From the NCBI GenBank assembly GCA_007135745.1, contig SLIH01000109.1, forward strand, positions 1 to 6,899: a stretch of DNA of 6,899 nucleotides, given 5' to 3'. The position numbers and the translations under genes were made by a program. Positions 1 to 6,070 of this stretch are shown in pieces; the first letter of the stretch is position 1, and every line of letters starts with the position of its first letter. The notes under the pieces are model-generated. The model searched no databases, was not told the DNA's origin, and saw only the letters and a program-made list of their open reading frames with translations. Origin of the DNA: Halomonas sp. Its GTDB lineage: Bacteria; Pseudomonadota; Gammaproteobacteria; Pseudomonadales; Oleiphilaceae.

Positions 1-137
1 ATATCAAATAGTATATTGAATTATTATGACGAAAAGCGGGGTCGGCCCCGGCGAAAGCTATATCTATCAGTGTGTTAGCGTTACCTTACGAATTGGCTGT
101 GGTACCCTTCGCTTTTCTTCATTCAGGAAATGACAGT

Positions 138-794
138 ATGCGGTTATTGCGCAACGGTAAAGGGGGACCTCGGCTGATTCTTGCGCACGGGGCGGGCGCC
201 CCCATGGATTCTGACGCCATGGAGCGTTTGACTGACGCGCTGGTCGGGGTGGGGTTCGAGGTTGTGCGGTTTGAGTTCCAATACATGATGCGCCGGAGAG
301 AGGATGGCCGGAGACGTCCTCCGGACCGTGAGCCCCGACTGATTGAGCGTTGGCTTGAGGCCATTGAAACCGTGCGTCAGAGCGGCGACGAGAATGAGCC
401 TCTGTTTATCGGGGGCAAATCCATGGGTGGTCGCATGGCGACCCTGTTGGCCTCACGCCAGGCACCAGGTTGTGTGCAGGGCTGCCTCGCCTTCGGGTAC
501 CCTTTCCATCCGCCTGGGAAGCCCGAACGGTGGCGCACGGATCATTTTCCCGCACTTTCCGTGCCGCTCTGGATCGCCCAGGGCGAGCGTGATCCTTTTG
601 GCCGGCGCGAAGAAGTGTCCGGCAATCCCTGCATGGCACATATCCAGCGCCTGCACTGGGTCGAGCAGGGTAATCATGACCTCAAGCCTACCAAGCGCAG
701 CGGTGTAACCTGGGATGAAGCGCTTCAGGAGGCCGCTGCCGACGCCATGGCATTCGTAAAACAGGCAGGGACATCTCGCGATGCTGCAAGTTGA
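138..794 (+). CDS. alpha/beta hydrolase, KANL3/Tex30-like family
   Basis: Small single-domain alpha/beta hydrolase of unknown substrate, probably cytoplasmic because no signal peptide is visible. From the ATG at 138 it is 218 residues, the usual size for this family. Visible motifs are HGAGAP (17-22, the oxyanion-hole loop after the first strand), the nucleophile elbow GKSMGG with Ser95, GERDPFG with the likely acid Asp152, and GNHDLKP with the likely catalytic His180, so the triad looks complete. An in-frame GTG at 72 would add 22 residues, but it lacks a ribosome binding site. The ATG has AGGAAA at 125-130 with a 7-base spacer, and family members begin just before the first strand. The 3' end overlaps rlmM by 14 bases in another frame, implying co-transcription and perhaps translational coupling. 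The family assignment is firm, but no biochemical role can be read from the sequence. Confidence 0.88.
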   Translation: MRLLRNGKGGPRLILAHGAGAPMDSDAMERLTDALVGVGFEVVRFEFQYMMRRREDGRRRPPDREPRLIERWLEAIETVRQSGDENEPLFIGGKSMGGRMATLLASRQAPGCVQGCLAFGYPFHPPGKPERWRTDHFPALSVPLWIAQGERDPFGRREEVSGNPCMAHIQRLHWVEQGNHDLKPTKRSGVTWDEALQEAAADAMAFVKQAGTSRDAAS

Positions 795-1881
795 AACACA
801 GACCCTGTGGTTGTTCTGCCGCCCCGGTTTTGAAGCCGATGCGGGTCAGGAGTTGGTTGCCCGAGCTGCAGAGCTGGGGGTCTTTGGTTATTTTGTGCCC
901 GGACAGGTTCCGGGTTGGGTTTCTTTTCAGGCGCCTGGCCACGGTCTGGGTGCCGAGCTGTTGCCGCGGCTGCACCTGTCTGAGCTTGTTTTCGTGCGAG
1001 ACTGGGTTATGGAGCTGGCCCGGCTGGAGCTTCCCGGTGGTGACCGTGTGGGCTCCGTGCTGGAGGCCTTGCGAGAGGAAGTTGATGTCTTTCCTTTCGA
1101 ACGGCTGGAAGTGCATGTGCCGGCAGAAGGGGCACCGGATGACCTTGCTCGCTTTGCCCGCAAATGGACGTCGCCCCTGGCCCGAGCGTTGCGCGATACT
1201 GGCTGGCTGGTGCCTCGGGAAGAGAGCCCGGTCAATCTCCCCAGGCTGGACATTCTGCTGCCGAGCTTTGAGCAGGCCCTTCTCTGTGCGAGTCCCCAGG
1301 GGAATCGCTCCCCCTTTGTCGGTGGTGTGCCGCGACTGCGTTTTCCTCCATCGGCCCCCAGCCGTTCCACTCTCAAGCTCGAGGAGGCCTGGAAGCTCTT
1401 TATTCCCGAAGAGCACTGGTATGAGCTTCTGGGTGGTGGGCGTCATGCGGTTGACCTGGGCGCGTCGCCCGGCGGATGGACCTGGCAGCTCGTCAAGGAA
1501 GGGATGCTGGTGACTGCGGTGGACAATGGCCCCATGGACGAAGCCCTTATGGCAAGCGGTCATGTCGAGCATGTTCGCGCCGATGGCTTTACCTGGCGAC
1601 CGAGGCGCGCGGTGGATTGGCTGGTGTGCGATATTGTGGACAAACCCGCCCGGGTGGCGGAGCTGATTGCCGGCTGGTTTGAGGACGGCTTGTGCCGCTA
1701 CTCAGTGTTTAACCTGAAACTGCCGATGAAGCAGCGCCAGCAAGCCTGGGAAAACTGCCGTGACAGGCTGCTTGCCTGCACGGCGCTGAATGCGCCTGAT
1801 ATTCGGCTGCAGGCCAGGCAGCTCTATCATGATCGTGAGGAAATAACCTGTTTTGTGGGGCCTGACCTGCGGCGATCCTGA
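781..1881 (+). CDS. rlmM: 23S rRNA (cytidine2498-2'-O)-methyltransferase RlmM
   Basis: Transfers a methyl group from S-adenosylmethionine to the 2'-hydroxyl of C2498 in the peptidyl-transferase region of 23S rRNA, in the cytoplasm. The protein is 366 residues, the same length as I recall for the E. coli enzyme. It begins with the conserved CRPGFEADA segment of the N-terminal THUMP-containing half. The Rossmann-type methyltransferase half follows, introduced by PSRSTLKLEEA. It shows the SAM-binding loop VDLGASPGGW (224-233), VDNGPM (247-252), VCDIVDKP (282-289), FNLKLPMK (310-317, with Lys313 the likely catalytic lysine) and ARQLYHDREE (345-354). The E. coli loop has Cys where this one has Ser229. 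The ATG lies inside the end of the hydrolase gene, with AGGG about 10 bases upstream. No separate promoter is evident, so it is probably transcribed with the hydrolase. Confidence 0.97.
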   Translation: MLQVETQTLWLFCRPGFEADAGQELVARAAELGVFGYFVPGQVPGWVSFQAPGHGLGAELLPRLHLSELVFVRDWVMELARLELPGGDRVGSVLEALREEVDVFPFERLEVHVPAEGAPDDLARFARKWTSPLARALRDTGWLVPREESPVNLPRLDILLPSFEQALLCASPQGNRSPFVGGVPRLRFPPSAPSRSTLKLEEAWKLFIPEEHWYELLGGGRHAVDLGASPGGWTWQLVKEGMLVTAVDNGPMDEALMASGHVEHVRADGFTWRPRRAVDWLVCDIVDKPARVAELIAGWFEDGLCRYSVFNLKLPMKQRQQAWENCRDRLLACTALNAPDIRLQARQLYHDREEITCFVGPDLRRS

Positions 1882-1897
1882 TCCATGCACGGGTCAG
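1878..1897. terminator. terminator-like hairpin between convergent genes
   Basis: CTGATCC (1878-1884) can pair with GGGTCAG (1891-1897) across a 6-base loop, giving a 7-bp stem with one G-T wobble. It begins within the last codons of rlmM and lies before the stop of the convergent ABM gene, where a shared transcription end would be expected. No T-run follows on either strand, so it is not a canonical intrinsic terminator. It could instead be a 3'-end-stabilising stem or chance. Confidence 0.3.
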
Positions 1898-1906
1898 TCG
1901 GTCGGT

Positions 1907-2209
1907 TCAGCCCCAGTCACTCTGACCGGTATGACGCAGAACCAGAACCCGTTCCTCGTCCTCAAGCATGGGCCGGATCTGGGCCATCATGGCCCGACGT
2001 TGGGGGGAATTCTGCCATCGGTACCAGTGCTGTTCAGAGCGCCAGTTGGAGAGTATCACCCGGTGATTGGGGTTTTTCGCATCCTGCAGAGTTTCACCGG
2101 AGATAAAACCCGGAATATCCACTGCTTCGCGCAAGGCTGCCCGTGCACGCTGTTCGTAAACCTGCTCCAGTGACTCTGCAATGCGCCTTTCAATGATCAC
2201 GCGGATCAT
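1907..2209 (-). CDS. antibiotic biosynthesis monooxygenase (ABM)-domain protein
   Basis: A 100-residue single-domain protein of the ABM-like ferredoxin-fold family. Family members are small dimeric proteins ranging from quinol monooxygenases to heme-degrading enzymes, and many have no known substrate. Supporting features are the opening strand MIRVIIERR, a helix rich in charged residues (12-30), the family signature PGFISGETL (33-41), the strand HRVILSNW (49-56) and an aromatic helix with Trp62 and Trp65, ending in a final strand ERVLVLRH (86-93). The ATG is preceded by GGGGGAG only two bases away, which is unusually close. A GTG at codon 4 would be better spaced, but starting there would trim the first strand. 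It is divergent from tusA and convergent with rlmM, so it is a single-gene unit. The specific function is unknown, and the name does not imply antibiotic synthesis. Confidence 0.82.
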   Translation of the reverse strand: MIRVIIERRIAESLEQVYEQRARAALREAVDIPGFISGETLQDAKNPNHRVILSNWRSEQHWYRWQNSPQRRAMMAQIRPMLEDEERVLVLRHTGQSDWG

Positions 2210-2250
2210 GACTCCCCCGATTAGACTGTTCGCTCAACGATTTACAGGAT

Positions 2251-2259
2251 TTATGATAA
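2251..2259. promoter_or_regulatory. symmetric -10-like element in the ABM-tusA divergent region
   Basis: TTATGATAA is a perfect palindrome around its central G. It reads TATGAT on the plus strand (2252-2257) and TATCAT on the minus strand (2258-2253), each resembling the sigma-70 -10 consensus. For tusA, the best -35 candidate at 17-bp spacing is TTCGCT (2229-2234), only a 3/6 match. The minus-strand -35 is weaker still. The element sits in an AT-richer stretch between two divergent genes. It would give leaders of roughly 50 bases for tusA and 35-40 for the ABM gene. A dual promoter or an operator are both possible. Confidence 0.4.
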
Positions 2260-2316
2260 CCTCTCACTCAATTATGGCATAGAGTTACAGGCCTGCACGG
2301 TCGGGAGGTTCACGCA

Positions 2317-2553
2317 TTGACAATGCAATATGATGCAACACTCGATGCAACCGGTCTGGTCTGTCCTGAACCGGTTATGCTGCTTCACAACCGCATTGCT
2401 GACGTGCCGGTTGGTGGCGTGCTCCGTGTCATCGCGACGGATCCTTCCACCCAGCGCGACATCCCTCGTTTCTGTCAGTTCCTGGATCACCGACTGGTGC
2501 ACCAGGAATGTGGTGAGGAGCGTTTCGTCTACTGGATCGAGCGCAACTCCTAA
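2317..2553 (+). CDS. tusA: sulfur carrier protein TusA
   Basis: Small cytoplasmic sulfur carrier. It accepts persulfide sulfur from a cysteine desulfurase such as IscS and passes it along the Tus relay, in E. coli towards the 2-thio group of mnm5s2U34 in tRNA. It is 78 residues from the TTG start, close to the E. coli length of about 81. The active-site motif CPEPVM (16-21) supplies the persulfide-carrying Cys16. The downstream block [14 protein letters not shown] matches the TusA hallmark of TD/DDP-x-T-xRDIPxFC, which separates it from the YeeD and DsrE-linked relatives. GGGAGG at 2303-2308 is 8 bases before TTG at 2317 but 14 before ATG at 2323, so TTG is the better start; the ATG would shorten the protein by two residues. 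It is transcribed alone, divergent from the ABM gene and convergent with the transporter. Confidence 0.94.
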   Translation: MTMQYDATLDATGLVCPEPVMLLHNRIADVPVGGVLRVIATDPSTQRDIPRFCQFLDHRLVHQECGEERFVYWIERNS

Positions 2554-2567
2554 CCGCATAAATCCCT

Positions 2568-3434
2568 TTAACGGCGCATGTTTAACAACCCGGCGCCCAC
2601 GATGAACAGGCATCCAATCGCCTGGTTGAGCGTGAACGGTTCGGACCAGAACAGCCACCCCAATAGCGCGGCAAACACCACGGACGAATAGGTGAACTGC
2701 CCGATGCGCCCGGCAGGGGCTATGCGGAAGGCCGTGGTGATCAGCATCTGCGCGAGGGTGGCGCAGGCCGCCAGGCTGACGAGAAGCATCCATTGGGTCG
2801 ATGTGGGCCATTGCCAATGGATCAGGGCGGCGGGCAGGGAGACGATGGTGGCGATGATCCCGAAATAGACCACAATGCGGGCGCTGGGTTCCGAAACGCC
2901 CATACGACGAATCGTCACCTTGGCTGTCCCCCCGAGTAGGGCGCCCGAGAGGCCTGCCAGCACAAAAAGCGTGTCCTCAAGCCCTGCCTTGCCCGGCTCC
3001 AGCAGCACAACCACACCACAGAAACCCACGGCAATGGTGCCAAGGGTGAAGGGGCTGGTGCGTTCCCCCAGCCATGCAAAAGCGATCAGCGGGATGAAGA
3101 ACGGTGCCGTCAGCTTGAGCAGTACCGCATCGGTCAGCGCCAGCCCGCCCAGACTGAAAAAATAGCAGTACATGGCAGAAACCCCGACCACACCGCGCAC
3201 CAAATGGAAACGAAGGTGCGGCGTTCTGAGGCAGTCCGGCCCCTCTCGCAGCAGCAGGATCGGCAGAATGATGGCAAGGCCCAGCGCATTGCGGGCAAAC
3301 ACCAGCATGGCATTGCCCAGTTCCGGAGACAGGTATTTGATCAATGCGCCCATGATGGCGAGCATGAGTTCGCCACCAAGCACGCAAATCGCACCCTTCT
3401 GCAGGGGCGTAGCCCGTAGAAACGCGGATCTCAC
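2568..3434 (-). CDS. DMT-superfamily transporter, EamA domains
   Basis: Inner-membrane protein of 288 residues from the drug/metabolite transporter superfamily; the substrate is not predictable. About ten hydrophobic segments can be read, approximately 14-34, 43-62, 81-97, 103-121, 129-146, 155-172, 186-205, 214-233, 246-263 and 269-286, forming two EamA repeats. Each repeat carries the typical pattern: DAVLLKLTAPFFIPLIAF followed by GER in the first, and QFTYSSVVFAALLGWLF followed by SEP in the second. The GTG start comes one base after the dsbD stop (TGA-C-GTG). No strong Shine-Dalgarno sequence precedes it, and no ATG upstream of the first membrane helix could replace it. This spacing suggests translation by reinitiation or coupling from dsbD. 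The 3' end faces tusA across 14 bases with no recognisable terminator. Confidence 0.9.
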   Translation of the reverse strand: MRSAFLRATPLQKGAICVLGGELMLAIMGALIKYLSPELGNAMLVFARNALGLAIILPILLLREGPDCLRTPHLRFHLVRGVVGVSAMYCYFFSLGGLALTDAVLLKLTAPFFIPLIAFAWLGERTSPFTLGTIAVGFCGVVVLLEPGKAGLEDTLFVLAGLSGALLGGTAKVTIRRMGVSEPSARIVVYFGIIATIVSLPAALIHWQWPTSTQWMLLVSLAACATLAQMLITTAFRIAPAGRIGQFTYSSVVFAALLGWLFWSEPFTLNQAIGCLFIVGAGLLNMRR

Positions 3435-3435
3435 G

Positions 3436-5328
3436 TCAGAGACGGGCCCCGCTGTTCACGGATTCCATATGGGAAAGGAATTGGCGCCGATTCATCTCAC
3501 CCACGACTCGGCTGCCCTCGATTTCTTTGCCCTCGCCATCAAAAAACACCAGCGAGGGTGGGCCGAAAAGCCCGTAGTCTTCCAGAAGGGCACGGTCGGC
3601 CGCGTTGTTGTGGGTGACGTCGACCTGCAGGCGTACAAAACTCGCCATTTCTGCAGCGACCTCCGGGTCTGAAAAGACGCGACGTTCCATGATCTTGCAG
3701 CTCACACACCAGTCCGCGTACAGATCCAGGATCACGGGTTGGTTGTTCTCGCTCGCCTGGGCGAGGCGAGCTTCGACCCTTGCGCTGTCCTCGATGCGTT
3801 CAAAATCGGATTCCTCGGCCGTGCTGGTCTCGGTCGATGCCTGGAAGGGGGCCAGGGGACGCAGCGGATCCTGGCCACCGGCAAGCGCCCCGGCGAGCAG
3901 CATGACGCCAACCACAAACAGCACCAGTCCCAGCCCCTTGCGGGTTCTTCCCCAGCCGGTCTCCATGGCTTCAAAGGCGCCAAGCTGGACGCCCGACAGC
4001 GCAAACAGCAGTGACCATAGGCCAAGTGCCACCGGGCCGGGTATGACGCGCTCAAGGAGCCAGATGGCTACGCCAAGCATCAATACGCCGAACAGCGCCT
4101 TGACACCATTCATCCAGGGCCCGGCCTTGGGCATGAATCGCTGCCCCCCGGTTCCCACAACAAGCAGGAAGGTCCCCATGCCCAGACCAAGGGCAAGCAG
4201 GGCGGTACCGCCAATGGCGGCATCCTGAGTGGCGCTGATATAAACCAGGGCGGCGGCCAGCGGTGCTGTGACGCAGGGCGATACCACCAGTGCCGAGAGT
4301 GAGCCAATACCAAAAACGCTGGCGACACGCCCACCGGAAAGTTTCTGGCTCTGGCTGGTCAGTCGATCCTGCAGGGCCTGCGGCATGCGGATTTCGAACA
4401 CACCGAACATGGCCAGGGCAAAGAGCGCAAACAGCAGGGCAAAGGCACCCAGAACCCAGGGCGACTGCAGGTAGGCCTGTACATTAAAGCTGGCGCCCAG
4501 AAGCCCCACGAGCACACCGGCTGCTGCGTAGGTCAACGCCATGCCAAGGACATAGGACAGGGAAAGGCCAAAAGCCTGGGGCGTGGTCAGTTGTCGTTGT
4601 CCTGCCACCACGGCGGAAATAATGGGAATCATGGGCAGAACACAGGGCGTGAAGGTCAGCCCCAGCCCCAGAACGTAAAACACCAACGCAATGGTCAGCA
4701 GTGAATCGTGGGCCAGCACGTTCTGCAGCCCGCCGAAGCTGAACCGTTCATCCGCGGTGCCCGGTTGGCTCGTTCCAGTCCCGGCGGTTGCTGTGCTCTG
4801 CGGACGAGTTCCGGTGCCGTTTCCATCGTAAGGGTGGGTCGCCACCCCAGCCACGGGGTCGAAGCGGATGCGCTCCGTCTCGGGTGGGTAGCAAAGCCCT
4901 GCCTCGGCACACCCCTGCCAGGTTACACGCACATCGGCCGCTTTGGCCCCCTCGGGCAGGGTAATGGCCAGGCGGCCCTGGACATCGTTGTAGAAAACCT
5001 GGACGGCCCCGAAGTAGGGGTCGTCCTTGTGCTGGCTCTCAATCGAGAACACCGGACCGTCAATGACGGCGTCTTCGGGCTCCACGCTGACATTAATGCG
5101 TTCCCGGTACAGGTAGTGTTCCGGTGTTACCTGCCAGTCGAGCACCAGCTCGCCGTCATCGACCCAGGCGGTAAAAGGGAAGGCTTCGTCGACGGGGAGG
5201 AATTCGTTTCCACCGCTGTTTCCACCGAAAAAGGCGTGAGCGGGAAACGCCGTGAGAAGAAAACTGAATGCCAGCAGGCAGGTCAGCAGCGACCGGAATA
5301 ACGCGTTTTCAACCGGTTTCTTTGCCAT
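3436..5328 (-). CDS. dsbD: thiol:disulfide interchange protein DsbD
   Basis: Inner-membrane reductase that passes electrons from cytoplasmic thioredoxin to periplasmic partners such as DsbC, DsbG and cytochrome c maturation proteins. It is 630 residues, against 565 for E. coli, and all three redox cysteine pairs are present. A signal peptide (1-32) has Lys3/Lys4, Arg12, a hydrophobic core and cleavage near AHA. The periplasmic alpha domain follows with Cys140/Cys146 in WQGCAEAGLCYPP. A Gly/Thr-rich linker (about 160-195) leads to the eight-helix beta domain (about 208-483) with Cys229 in TFTPCVLPMIP and Cys352 in VSPCVTAPLAAA. A second acidic linker (about 485-515) precedes the thioredoxin-like gamma domain with Cys541/Cys544 in ADWCVSCK. 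The longer linkers account for part of the extra length. An in-frame stop lies 12 bases upstream of the ATG, fixing the start, yet no good ribosome binding site is present. It heads a two-gene unit with the EamA transporter. Confidence 0.97.
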   Translation of the reverse strand: MAKKPVENALFRSLLTCLLAFSFLLTAFPAHAFFGGNSGGNEFLPVDEAFPFTAWVDDGELVLDWQVTPEHYLYRERINVSVEPEDAVIDGPVFSIESQHKDDPYFGAVQVFYNDVQGRLAITLPEGAKAADVRVTWQGCAEAGLCYPPETERIRFDPVAGVATHPYDGNGTGTRPQSTATAGTGTSQPGTADERFSFGGLQNVLAHDSLLTIALVFYVLGLGLTFTPCVLPMIPIISAVVAGQRQLTTPQAFGLSLSYVLGMALTYAAAGVLVGLLGASFNVQAYLQSPWVLGAFALLFALFALAMFGVFEIRMPQALQDRLTSQSQKLSGGRVASVFGIGSLSALVVSPCVTAPLAAALVYISATQDAAIGGTALLALGLGMGTFLLVVGTGGQRFMPKAGPWMNGVKALFGVLMLGVAIWLLERVIPGPVALGLWSLLFALSGVQLGAFEAMETGWGRTRKGLGLVLFVVGVMLLAGALAGGQDPLRPLAPFQASTETSTAEESDFERIEDSARVEARLAQASENNQPVILDLYADWCVSCKIMERRVFSDPEVAAEMASFVRLQVDVTHNNAADRALLEDYGLFGPPSLVFFDGEGKEIEGSRVVGEMNRRQFLSHMESVNSGARL

Positions 5329-5347
5329 TGAGGGAGGTTACCTGTTT

Positions 5348-5416
5348 ATGCAGTACTTGGATTATTGTGCCATGAAGACACCGGAAAAGGCGCACCATTT
5401 CATGAAGGGAAATTAA
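5348..5416 (+). CDS. possible small ORF (22 codons) upstream of epmC
   Basis: The ATG at 5348 follows AGGGAGG (5331-5337) with a 10-base spacer, the best Shine-Dalgarno match of any start in the 5329-5457 intergenic region. The ORF runs 22 codons to TAA at 5414-5416 and ends 41 bases before epmC. The peptide starts MQYLDYCAMK and ends HHFMKGN; it is hydrophilic, has no membrane segment, and I recognise no family. It contains no poly-proline that would tie it to EF-P. The purine run lies against the dsbD start region on the other strand, so the motif may be incidental. No plus-strand promoter was found before it. It is a candidate leader peptide or small protein, but chance is the default explanation. 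Confidence 0.25.
   Translation: MQYLDYCAMKTPEKAHHFMKGN
5361..5366 (-). promoter_or_regulatory. possible dsbD -10 element
   Basis: On the minus strand this reads AATAAT, a 5/6 match to the sigma-70 -10 consensus. It would start transcription near 5354, leaving a leader of about 25 bases before the dsbD ATG. No convincing -35 hexamer stands 16-18 bp upstream, so an activator-dependent or different promoter is equally possible. Confidence 0.25.
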
Positions 5417-5422
5417 TCCGCG

Positions 5423-5451
5423 TTGGTACCAGAGCCATTCAGCGGTAGACT
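5423..5451 (+). promoter_or_regulatory. possible epmC promoter
   Basis: TTGGTA (5423-5428, 4/6 match to the -35 consensus) and TAGACT (5446-5451, 4/6 match to the -10) are separated by exactly 17 bp. The start of transcription would fall about seven bases downstream, at or next to the A of the epmC ATG (5458). That would give a leaderless message, consistent with the lack of a Shine-Dalgarno sequence before this ATG. Both hexamers are moderate matches. Confidence 0.35.
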
Positions 5452-5457
5452 GTACCC

Positions 5458-6024
5458 ATGACGACGCAAGTTTGCCCGAAAGTGACCCACCACTACAACG
5501 ACCTCATCTATCTCTTCAACGGACTTTTCCAACCCGCGAACCATACCATTCTCGTAGCGGGTGAGCATGAACCGGAATATTGCCCCGCGGATGGGCAGTG
5601 TCGCTGGAATCGTGTAATATTTGCACACGGATTTTTTGCCAGTGCCCTGCATGAAATCAGCCACTGGTGTATAGCCGGAGCCAGGCGCCGTCAGCTTTAC
5701 GACTACGGCTACTGGTACAAGCCCGACGGGCGTAGCGCCGATGAACAGGCTCTGTTCGAGCAGGTGGAAGCCCGCCCCCAGGCACTGGAATGGATTTTTT
5801 CGCGGGCTGCGGGCAGCCCCTTTCACCTGAGTCTGGATAATCTCTCGGGCGATGACTCCGGAAGCCTGGAAAGGTTCCGGCAGGCCGTGCTTACCCATGC
5901 CCACCGTTACCTGGACAACGGCCTGCCGGCAAGAGCAGGCCGATTCGCCGAGGCGCTGACGCAATGGTACGGGCGTGTCGGGGCCCTGGAGAAGGGCCAT
6001 TTTACAGCCGAAGGTCTGCGCTGA
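5458..6024 (+). CDS. epmC: elongation factor P hydroxylase EpmC
   Basis: Iron-dependent hydroxylase that performs the last step of EF-P modification, hydroxylating the conserved lysine after EpmA and EpmB have attached (R)-beta-lysine. It acts in the cytoplasm. It is 188 residues, against about 182 for E. coli EpmC (formerly YfcM). The family blocks are present in order: THHYNDLIYLFN near the N-terminus, NRVIFAHGFFASALHEISHW (51-70) with the metal-binding HEISH motif (His65, Glu66, His69), YDYGYWYKPDGR (81-92), FEQVEARPQALEW (100-112) and DNLSGD (127-132). The ATG is the first start after an in-frame TAG at 5446. A GTG at 5482 would also match the E. coli N-terminus closely, and neither has a clear ribosome binding site. 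epmA, epmB and efp are not in this window. rhlB follows 46 bases downstream on the same strand. Confidence 0.95.
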   Translation: MTTQVCPKVTHHYNDLIYLFNGLFQPANHTILVAGEHEPEYCPADGQCRWNRVIFAHGFFASALHEISHWCIAGARRRQLYDYGYWYKPDGRSADEQALFEQVEARPQALEWIFSRAAGSPFHLSLDNLSGDDSGSLERFRQAVLTHAHRYLDNGLPARAGRFAEALTQWYGRVGALEKGHFTAEGLR

Positions 6025-6070
6025 GGGTGCCGGCTACGGACAATATACGAATGACGAGGAAGAACCAGTG

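Noticed and set aside
37..50. GC-rich hairpin CGGGG-TCGG-CCCCG near the window start
   Set aside because: On the plus strand no T-run follows. On the minus strand CTTTTC follows, but no minus-strand gene lies upstream that would need a terminator there.
26..133. 35-codon plus-strand ORF just before the hydrolase ATG
   Set aside because: Its stop lies four bases before the hydrolase start, which could suggest coupling, but it has no ribosome binding site, the peptide is unrecognised, and the window edge hides its context.
688..1572. 294-codon open frame on the minus strand opposite rlmM
   Set aside because: It lies entirely antisense to a confidently identified gene, its product is rich in Arg, Gln and His with no recognisable domain, and GC-rich coding DNA commonly leaves such shadow frames open.
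4708..5301. 197-codon plus-strand frame opposite the dsbD N-terminal region
   Set aside because: Antisense to the signal peptide, alpha domain and linker of DsbD, with no family resemblance; a shadow frame.
5413..6000. 195-codon minus-strand frame opposite epmC
   Set aside because: It overlaps nearly all of epmC on the other strand and shows no domain or credible start signal; EpmC conservation explains the sequence.
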